Source: Firmicutes bacterium CAG:194
GTDB taxonomy: Bacteria > Bacillota > Clostridia > Lachnospirales > Lachnospiraceae
Length of the DNA stretch: 19,072 bases
Direction: 5' to 3'
Assembly (NCBI GenBank): GCA_000432915.1
Contig: HF995243.1
Location: 1 to 19,072, forward strand
Under the pieces are notes generated by a model. The model had not been told where the DNA came from. It made no database searches and worked only from the letters and a program-made list of their open reading frames with translations. Made by a program: the position numbers and the translations under genes. Below, one piece after another: positions 14,668 through 19,072 of this stretch (position 1 is the stretch's first letter; the number at the start of each line of letters is the position of its first letter).

Positions 14668-15306
14668 TTAAAATCCTAAATTTTCTCCAACTAAAAAGAC
14701 CTTGATGCGATCGACATGACCGCTTCTCCTGGTGATAACGATCTGGTTGCAGATACAGTCCGGTGAAAGACAGTTTGCGCAGCTGCCTGTAATGGTGCAG
14801 GGCGTTTTTTTATTGAGACGAAGTGTATTTGGCGGGGTGGCGATATTTTGTACACGGGAAAGACCGGTACCGATATCTGTAACAACTTTATTCATGCCTG
14901 CAATGATAAATACCTGTTTCGGTCCCTGGATCAGGCAGGCAACACGATTACCATTACCATCAATATTGATCAGCTCACCATCTAAGGTGATTGCATTTGT
15001 GCTCATCAGATAATAATCAGCCAGAACGGATTTTGCAAAAATCTGCCGGGCTTCTTCCGGTGATTTGGCAGTTGTACGGTCGATCATTGTATAACTGCCT
15101 GACTGCTGCAACGCATCCATAAGTCCACATTCGTTCAGCGTCTGAGATCCTCCCCATGCAATGGAAGAATTGTTTTCAATCATCGGAAGGATTGTATCAA
15201 GAAGTGCCTGACTGTTTTCACAGTAGAATCCCTCCATATTTCTTTTCTCCAGGTTTTTTATAATACTTTTTGCCTTCAGTGCAAAAGCATCAGTTACAAA
15301 TGACAT
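14668..15306 (-). CDS. LUD-domain protein (lactate utilization protein family, DUF162)
   Basis: 212-residue cytoplasmic protein of the LutC/DUF162 fold. Family patches include NLEKRNMEGFYC at the N-terminus, SIAWGGSQTLNECGLMDAL, IDRTTAKSPEEARQIF, YLMSTNAITLDGELINIDGNGNR and VFIIAGMNKVV, all typical of the single-domain anaerobe version. The C-terminus has four Cys in about 20 residues (CTITGSCANCLSPDCIC), which could hold a metal or cluster. The ATG at 15306 is chosen because AAAGGAG lies 7 bases upstream; the frame is open further to 15372 without a better site. No lutA or lutB partner is adjacent, so a role in lactate oxidation cannot be asserted. Confidence 0.92.
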   Translation of the reverse strand: MSFVTDAFALKAKSIIKNLEKRNMEGFYCENSQALLDTILPMIENNSSIAWGGSQTLNECGLMDALQQSGSYTMIDRTTAKSPEEARQIFAKSVLADYYLMSTNAITLDGELINIDGNGNRVACLIQGPKQVFIIAGMNKVVTDIGTGLSRVQNIATPPNTLRLNKKTPCTITGSCANCLSPDCICNQIVITRRSGHVDRIKVFLVGENLGF

Positions 15307-15441
15307 AAAGATGCTCCTTTCTTTTTGAAATGGTATGATGCTGGAATTGTAGGGGTGTGTAGCACGGAACAATTCGCAGGTATCAAAGCCGGGCTTTTAG
15401 CTCTGACATCATTTTATCAATTTTTACAATGGTGTACCAGC

Positions 15442-15469
15442 ATTATATACAGAAATGTGTAAAAACAAA
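15442..15469 (-). promoter_or_regulatory. Possible promoter of the LUD-domain gene
   Basis: On the minus strand a perfect TATAAT (15442-15447) is preceded by TTTGTT (15464-15469) at 16 bases. The leader of about 130 bases contains a 13-bp palindrome AAAGCC-N-GGCTTT at 15385-15397. The -35 is poor. Confidence 0.4.
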
Positions 15470-15612
15470 ATGGGGTTTTTCTTGAAAAAGACTGAAAATA
15501 CACAAATTTTTAACAAATTCAACAAAAGTAAGACGAAAACCAAATAATAAACAATGAAAAAAGAAAATATAGATGAAAAATAAAAAAATATAAAGAAAAA
15601 TGTAAAAATGTG

Positions 15613-15641
15613 TTGACAAAATGGTGCGCGGTATATATAAT
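15613..15641 (+). promoter_or_regulatory. Perfect consensus promoter of the GH3-like gene
   Basis: TTGACA (15613-15618), a 17-base spacer, TATAAT (15636-15641). The 100 bases upstream are very A-rich, with repeated A-tracts (about 15476-15608), which could bend the DNA or act as an UP element. Confidence 0.85.
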
Positions 15642-15892
15642 TAAATCATACAAAAGAAATTCACATAGATGCTACAAAATCTATAGAAAGAGAGGTACAA
15701 TCCACCAGAAACATAAGTAAAGTACAAAAGATAAAATAATTTATCTGATTTGTACAGGAAGAAAAGAAGTCGTAATCGAGTACAGTAAGAGAGGCAGCAA
15801 CGGACAAATGATAAAGTGAGATCAACCTGCTGCAGTACAATCAGTACAAAGGAAAATGGAAAGAGTTACAACAGAATACGGAGGTAGATCCA

Positions 15893-15913
15893 ATGGATCA
15901 AGCAGTTATTTAG
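15893..15913 (+). CDS. Putative six-residue leader peptide MDQAVI
   Basis: ATG at 15893 has SD GGAGG (15880-15884) at an ideal 8-base spacing and reads six codons to TAG at 15911-15913. The stop codon lies in the 5' strand of the following 16-bp hairpin, so a ribosome at the stop would prevent that hairpin from closing. It may equally be a remnant of a small gene. Confidence 0.4.
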   Translation: MDQAVI

Positions 15914-15953
15914 CGGGTATCAGTCGAAAAGGATTGATACCCGCTAAGCTTTT
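15908..15953 (+). terminator. Strong hairpin after the leader ORF, possible attenuator
   Basis: TTAGCGGGTATCAGTC (15910-15925) pairs with GATTGATACCCGCTAA (15932-15947), with one G-U pair and a loop GAAAAG. It is followed by only four T (GCTTTTG), so it may terminate, pause polymerase or protect the RNA. Confidence 0.5.
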
Positions 15954-15954
15954 G

Positions 15955-15985
15955 TGATAAGATAAACAATACATATATCTTATCA
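15955..15985 (+). promoter_or_regulatory. Second leader hairpin next to the ribosome binding site
   Basis: TGATAAGATA (15955-15964) and TATCTTATCA (15976-15985) form a perfect 10-bp stem with an 11-base loop. It ends 9 bases before the SD GGGAGG (15995-16000) that serves the GTG at 16009. Confidence 0.55.
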
Positions 15986-16008
15986 GTTCCGGATGGGAGG
16001 TTTGTACA

Positions 16009-17502
16009 GTGGAATTTGAATCTGGTGGATTGAGTCGGGAAGAGATCAGAAAGAAAAGAAGACAAAAAGAAAGAAAACACGCATTGCTGGTATTGGGTGG
16101 CATTGCAGCAGCAGTCTGTCTGGTGCTTGGCATCGGGATTGCAGCACTTGTACATACCATTTCTTCTAATCATGCACAGAAGCAGGAGGCGGCAAAGCAG
16201 GCTATGCTGGAACAGCAGGCAGCAGAAAAGGAAACGGCCGCAGCATTGGCTGAAGCAAAGAAAGAGGAAGAGTTGGCAGCACAGAAGGCAGAAGAAGCGG
16301 AAACGGCAGAAGAAGCGGAAACGGCAGAAGCTGAGCCTACAGATGCACCGGAAGAAACAGATGTTGCACAGGATGATGTGACAGATACAGACAGTTCGGA
16401 CGAAACGGCATCTGACCAGACTGATGCGGCAAATCAGGAGGATGCAGAGGCTGTTCTGGAGGAAATGGTAGCTTCACAGATCGCAGGAATGTCTATAGAA
16501 CAGAAAGCTGCAGCACTTTTCTTTGTGACACCGGAGCAGCTGCTTGGAATTGAAACCCCTGTTACAGAGGTGGGCAGCAGCATCAGTGAGAAGCTGAATC
16601 AGTATCCGGTCGGAGGTATTGTTCTGAAGGATGGTAATATAGCAAGTGCAGAGGGGTTATCGGAAATGGTTTCCAACCTGCAGGTATTTACACAAAATTC
16701 CCTGTTTATCGGTATCAGTGATGAAGGCGGAGAAGACAGCCCGTTTATTACATCCGGTATTTCGGAAAATGTGATCGCTTCACAAAAGGAGATAGCAGAG
16801 TCATTGGGAAATACGGGTGCATACAGTGCAGGTATTTCTCTGGGCAGTGAGTTAAAACAGTTTGGATTTAACGTAGATTTTGCACCTCTTGCAGATGTTT
16901 CTTTAAAAGATGGCAGTATTGCAGAGCAAAAAGGATTTGGCAAAGATGCGGCAACAAATGCGGAGCTTGCACGAAATGTAGTAAAAGGTCTGACAGATCA
17001 GAGTATATTTGCCGGTGTAAAATATTTCCCGGGATATGGAGATGCAACGCAGGAAGGAAACGGTGGTCAGATCATTTCGCAGCGAACGAGAGACGACCTG
17101 AAAGAGGAATATGCACCGTATCAGGAAGCAATCGATGCAGGAGCTAAATTTTTGATGATATCCCATGTCAGTCTGCCTAAGATCCGAGGCGATAAGCGGC
17201 CGGCTTCTCTTTCGCCGGAGATCATTACGGATATTGTCAGAGATGAGTGGGGCTATGACGGTATTGTTATTACGGATTATATGGACAAATCCTGTATCTA
17301 TCAGAAATACACGTATGCAGAAGCGGCAGTAGGTGCGATCGAGGCAGGTGCGGATATGATCCTTTCTACAAAAAATTTCGCAAAGTCTTATAATGGAATT
17401 CTGGATGCAGTTAAGAAGGGACAGTTGACAGAAGAGAGGATCGATCAGTCACTGACAAGGATCTATAAGGTGAAATTTGCCTCTAAGGTAGCGGGATATT
17501 AA
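16009..17502 (+). CDS. Membrane-anchored GH3-like protein, probably catalytically altered
   Basis: 497 residues. A short charged cytoplasmic N-terminus is followed by one membrane segment at about 25-50. An extracellular Ala/Glu/Lys coiled-coil and then an acidic Thr/Asp linker follow (about 55-145), with a glycoside hydrolase family 3 N-terminal-type barrel from about 150 to the end. NagZ-type enzymes of this family cut N-acetylglucosaminyl links in peptidoglycan. Landmarks are recognisable but degenerate: KHFPGHGDT..DSH is here KYFPGYGDATQEGNGG (338-353), without the acid/base His, and DQEGG-R is SDEGGEDSPF. The nucleophile position VITDY keeps Asp423. It may therefore bind rather than cut glycan, or use another mechanism. 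Start is GTG with SD GGGAGG 8 bases upstream. No T-rich hairpin is seen after the stop. Confidence 0.87.
   Translation: MEFESGGLSREEIRKKRRQKERKHALLVLGGIAAAVCLVLGIGIAALVHTISSNHAQKQEAAKQAMLEQQAAEKETAAALAEAKKEEELAAQKAEEAETAEEAETAEAEPTDAPEETDVAQDDVTDTDSSDETASDQTDAANQEDAEAVLEEMVASQIAGMSIEQKAAALFFVTPEQLLGIETPVTEVGSSISEKLNQYPVGGIVLKDGNIASAEGLSEMVSNLQVFTQNSLFIGISDEGGEDSPFITSGISENVIASQKEIAESLGNTGAYSAGISLGSELKQFGFNVDFAPLADVSLKDGSIAEQKGFGKDAATNAELARNVVKGLTDQSIFAGVKYFPGYGDATQEGNGGQIISQRTRDDLKEEYAPYQEAIDAGAKFLMISHVSLPKIRGDKRPASLSPEIITDIVRDEWGYDGIVITDYMDKSCIYQKYTYAEAAVGAIEAGADMILSTKNFAKSYNGILDAVKKGQLTEERIDQSLTRIYKVKFASKVAGY
16288..16331 (+). repeat. 18-bp tandem repeat within the acidic linker
   Basis: GCAGAAGAAGCGGAAACG occurs at 16288-16305 and identically at 16306-16323, followed by a partial third copy. 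It encodes AEEAET repeats, and copy number could vary by slippage. Confidence 0.85.
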
Positions 17503-17619
17503 GCGTGAAGGATGGATGCTCCGGATGGAAACAGAGTAGTTGTCTGAGTCAAAAAGGTGATATAGGGATCTATTGTAGGACGCGGTTTTTCGAGTGAGGT
17601 TGAATGGTTACAGTATAAA

Positions 17620-17639
17620 AGTTTGAAAAAGTTTGAAAA
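17620..17639 (+). repeat. 10-bp direct repeat upstream of the tRNA promoter
   Basis: AGTTTGAAAA is present twice without a gap, ending 15 bases before the -35 box at 17655. Its helical spacing could serve as an UP element or protein site. The 17503-17619 stretch shows no gene or clear terminator. Confidence 0.5.
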
Positions 17640-17654
17640 TGTCTGGAAAAACAG

Positions 17655-17683
17655 TTGACAAGACAGGAAGAATTATGTAATAT
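17655..17683 (+). promoter_or_regulatory. Promoter upstream of the broken tRNA-Gly copy
   Basis: TTGACA (17655-17660), 17 bases, TAATAT (17678-17683). The transcript would start near 17690, directly at a small hairpin GCCCGCT-GAAA-AGCAGGGC (17691-17709) before the tRNA fragment. Confidence 0.75.
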
Positions 17684-17714
17684 ATATTTTGCCCGCTGAA
17701 AAGCAGGGCAATAT

Positions 17715-17762
17715 GCGCGAGTGGCTCAGTTGGTGGAGCGCGACCTTGCCAAGGTCGAGGCC
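17715..17762 (+). pseudogene. 5' fragment of tRNA-Gly(GCC)
   Basis: 48 bases identical to the first 48 bases of the intact tRNA-Gly(GCC) at 17997: acceptor 5' strand, D arm, anticodon arm with GCC and part of the variable loop. After 17762 the identity stops abruptly, and the T arm and acceptor 3' strand are missing. Beyond the break the DNA forms its own stem ATAACAGA (17763-17770) with TCTGTTAT (17805-17812). No functional tRNA can form. Confidence 0.9.
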
Positions 17763-17786
17763 ATAACAGAAAATTGATAATGTGTC

Positions 17787-17815
17787 TTGACACGGAACAA
17801 GTTCTCTGTTATTAT
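17787..17815 (+). promoter_or_regulatory. Promoter of the intact glycine tRNA genes
   Basis: TTGACA (17787-17792), 17 bases, TATTAT (17810-17815), about 32 bases before the start expected for a tRNA precursor leading into 17854. Independent of the promoter at 17655. Confidence 0.65.
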
Positions 17816-17853
17816 ATTATTTGTTCGGGTTATCCAGACAGGACAAAAGATAT

Positions 17854-17924
17854 GCGGGTGTAGTTCAATGGTAGAACACCAGCCTTCCAAGCTGGATACG
17901 TGGGTTCGATTCCCATCACCCGCT
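17854..17924 (+). tRNA. tRNA-Gly(UCC)
   Basis: 71 bases forming a full cloverleaf. Acceptor GCGGGTG pairs with CACCCGC, D stem GTTC with GAAC, anticodon stem CCAGC with GCTGG around CTTCCAA, and the T loop is TTCGATT. The anticodon TCC reads GGA and GGG codons. The discriminator is T, and CCA is not encoded. Confidence 0.97.
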
Positions 17925-17996
17925 TCTCTGAAATAACGCAGAGAAGAACATATTATTAACTTAATACCTTCAATGCATGGCAACATGCAAAAACAT

Positions 17997-18069
17997 GCGC
18001 GAGTGGCTCAGTTGGTGGAGCGCGACCTTGCCAAGGTCGAGGCCGCGGGTTCGAGTCCCGTCTCGCGCT
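17997..18069 (+). tRNA. tRNA-Gly(GCC)
   Basis: 73 bases forming a full cloverleaf. Acceptor GCGCGAG pairs with CTCGCGC, D stem GCTC with GAGC, anticodon stem CGACC with GGTCG around TTGCCAA, and the T arm is GCGGG-TTCGAGT-CCCGT. The anticodon GCC reads GGC and GGU. CCA is not encoded. It lies 72 bases after tRNA-Gly(UCC), probably in one transcript. Confidence 0.97.
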
Positions 18070-18079
18070 CTTATTTTTT

Positions 18080-18120
18080 ACACGAAAAGGATATCCTTTA
18101 TGGATATCCTTTTTTCGTGT
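18080..18120 (+). terminator. Intrinsic terminator of the tRNA unit
   Basis: ACACGAAAAGGATATCC (18080-18096) pairs with GGATATCCTTTTTTCGTGT (18102-18120) around loop TTTAT. The core AAGGATATCC stem is directly followed by a T-run. Confidence 0.85.
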
Positions 18121-18122
18121 AA

Positions 18123-18304
18123 GAAGAGCCCGAAAGGGCTCTTCACAATGGCATGAATTAAAAATCATGCCAGGTTCGAGGTCTCAGCCCACATAAAGTG
18201 GGCTTCGGTCTGCGCAAAGCCGAGGTCCACCGGACCTCGTGCGCCGTCTCGCGCTCTTGTATTTCATGAAAAGCATGGCGGAATGTGCAAGAGCACATGA
18301 AATA
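18123..18304. repeat. Run of consecutive hairpins downstream of the tRNA genes
   Basis: Five strong stems follow in series: GAAGAGCCC-GAAA-GGGCTCTTC (18123-18144), GGCATGA/TCATGCC (18150-18171), AGCCCAC-ATAAA-GTGGGCT (18186-18204), CGAGGTCC-ACC-GGACCTCG (18221-18239), and TATTTCATG/CATGAAATA (18260-18304). No ORF is supported. They could belong to a structured RNA, palindromic repeats, or successive insertions. Confidence 0.65.
18173..18258 (+). pseudogene. Interrupted 3' fragment of tRNA-Gly(GCC)
   Basis: GGTTCGAG (18173-18180) and CCGTCTCGCGCTCTT (18244-18258) match T-arm and acceptor 3' sequence plus 3 flanking bases of the intact copy (18048-18055 and 18058-18072). They are separated here by 63 bases carrying two hairpins, instead of by 2 bases. 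The 15-base second block is too long and too exact to be chance. Confidence 0.7.
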
Positions 18305-18455
18305 TAAGTTGTTTCTAGCAGCTATTTATGATAAACTGACTGCAAGCAGAAAGTCAAAATCATATTTTATATGGGATGGCTGCCATCTCATTTCTATTTA
18401 TCTGAAATATTCTAAGAAACTTCACTGCTTAAATTCCACAAACAAACGAATAGCA
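18305..18455 (+). other. Non-coding spacer
   Basis: AT-rich, with no ribosome binding site or convincing ORF. A 60-codon open frame at 18285-18467 lacks any SD and has no recognisable protein character. No promoter with both boxes was identified for the downstream gene. Confidence 0.5.
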
Positions 18456-18526
18456 GGGAGGTTTTAGGCTGGATCAGAAATAGATTCTAATGTGATCAGA
18501 TATGGTAAACCTCCCCGAAGAGGAGG
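18456..18526 (+). promoter_or_regulatory. Leader with two mutually exclusive pairings around the SD
   Basis: GGGAGGTTT (18456-18464) can pair with AAACCTCCC (18507-18515), closing a stem-loop that also contains CT-GATCA/TGATC-AG (18469-18499, one bulged G). The same CCTCC can instead pair with the SD GAGGAGG (18520-18526), 5 bases before the ATG at 18532. The first fold frees the SD and the second masks it. This is the geometry of a translational switch, though whether it operates is unknown. Confidence 0.45.
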
Positions 18527-18531
18527 ACAAA

Positions 18532-19072
18532 ATGACAGAAAAACAGAAGAACACTTTATACGAAGCCACACAATCAAGAATAGTTAATTTCAATGAAATT
18601 GGTATTACAAATGATTTGATGTTTGGCACAGTGTATAAGAATCCGGAGTACTGCAAGGAACTTTTACAGCGTATCCTGCAGATCAATATTGTTGAGATTG
18701 GAATCGTTGAACCACAGAAAACAATAAAAACGACAATAATTGGAAAAGGAATTCGGATTGATATTTATGCAAAAGACAATCAGGGGAATGTTTATGATAT
18801 CGAGATGCAGTCAACAGAAGAAACAGATTTACATTTGAGGACACGTTATTATCACAGCGAGATGGACAGCTACCAAATCCGTGCAGGGCAGAAATATAAA
18901 AATCTGAAGAACTCGGTTGTGATATTTATTTGTACTTTTGATCCGTTTAAAGATAACAGAAGTATTTATACATTTCAAACAATTTGCAAGGAAAATAAAG
19001 GAATTGTTTTAGAAGATAAGAGATTGACCTATTTCGTAAATATTTATGGAAGCCGGGATGGGATCAGCAGGA
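18532..19072 (+). CDS. Rpn/PD-(D/E)XK nuclease-family transposase, 3' end outside window
   Basis: 180 codons are visible and the frame is still open at the window edge. The family, annotated as Rpn recombination-promoting nuclease or putative transposase (PF12784-like), has a PD-(D/E)XK nuclease core. Here the core reads IRIDIYAKD, then VYDIEMQ (Asp and ExQ catalytic pattern), about residues 81-101. Typical flanks are also seen: TNDLMFGTVYKNPEYCKELL near the N-terminus, TRYYHSEMDSYQIRAGQKY, and VVIFICTFDPF. The start has SD GAGGAGG. These genes are multicopy in Lachnospiraceae and often lie near tRNAs and repeats. It may be linked to the rearranged tRNA fragments beside it, but that is inference. 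Confidence 0.92.
   Translation, partial: MTEKQKNTLYEATQSRIVNFNEIGITNDLMFGTVYKNPEYCKELLQRILQINIVEIGIVEPQKTIKTTIIGKGIRIDIYAKDNQGNVYDIEMQSTEETDLHLRTRYYHSEMDSYQIRAGQKYKNLKNSVVIFICTFDPFKDNRSIYTFQTICKENKGIVLEDKRLTYFVNIYGSRDGISR

Larger units (their letters stand above)
15648..16008 (+). promoter_or_regulatory. 360-nt structured leader of the GH3-like gene
   Basis: The predicted transcript has a leader far longer than translation needs. It contains seven GTACA words (15695, 15722, 15752, 15780, 15835, 15844, 16004), the first four 27-30 bases apart. It also has about ten GGA triplets, a six-codon ORF with its own SD (15893-15913), a long hairpin directly after that ORF, and a second hairpin just before the SD of the main gene. 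The arrangement resembles attenuation or post-transcriptional control, but no known riboswitch class is recognised. Confidence 0.55.

Noticed and set aside
17854..18069. T-box or tRNA-mimic regulator instead of tRNA genes
   Set aside because: Both units fold as complete cloverleaves with proper anticodon loops and T loops, so they are ordinary tRNA genes.
17620..18310. CRISPR array or integron-like array
   Set aside because: The repeated elements are tRNA pieces and unrelated hairpins, with no regular repeat-spacer pattern and no cas or integrase gene in view.
18285..18467. 60-codon frame downstream of the hairpin cluster
   Set aside because: It starts inside a hairpin, lacks an SD and has no protein-like pattern.

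Overview
The window looks like a chromosomal segment of an anaerobic, low-to-moderate-GC Firmicute, most likely class Clostridia, family Lachnospiraceae. The signs are strong AGGAGG-type ribosome binding sites, sigma-A-type promoters, a threonyl-tRNA synthetase without a TGS domain, a DUF1653-mutY pair, and tRNA genes that do not encode CCA. The family-level placement is my inference from gene content.

Layout. Bases 80-1837 carry thrS, closed by a bidirectional terminator it shares with a convergent unit. On the minus strand, 6613 down to 1920 reads SulP anion transporter, then a BMP-family binding lipoprotein, then a methyl-accepting chemotaxis protein. The last two are tightly coupled and look like a sensor pair. 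On the plus strand follow a small membrane-anchored protein of unknown function (6889-7296) and a promoter-led operon of DUF1653 protein, mutY and a family 2 glycosyltransferase (7383-10092). A minus-strand pair encodes a diacylglycerol kinase-like lipid kinase and a PAP2 phosphatase (11724 down to 10085), consistent with phospholipid turnover. glyA (12009-13247) has its own promoter with an overlapping inverted repeat, and a clear terminator.

From 13336 to 14667 there is almost no convincing coding sequence but much structure: a candidate 75-nt small RNA, a structured leader in front of a frameshifted secreted-protein remnant, a roughly 170-bp imperfect palindrome, and a 17-bp inverted repeat overlapping a good promoter that leads into non-coding DNA. 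A LUD-domain protein (minus strand) follows. A consensus promoter then drives a 360-nt leader containing a six-codon ORF and two strong hairpins, ahead of a membrane-anchored GH3-like protein that appears to lack catalytic residues.

The last part is a glycine tRNA locus: a 5' fragment of tRNA-Gly(GCC), intact tRNA-Gly(UCC), intact tRNA-Gly(GCC), a terminator, a run of hairpins, and an interrupted 3' fragment of the same tRNA-Gly(GCC). The window ends inside an Rpn/PD-(D/E)XK transposase-family gene whose ribosome binding site can be masked by alternative RNA pairing. No single named defence or biosynthetic system is visible. The least explained material is the structured non-coding DNA at 13.4-14.6 kb, 15.6-16.0 kb and 17.7-18.5 kb.
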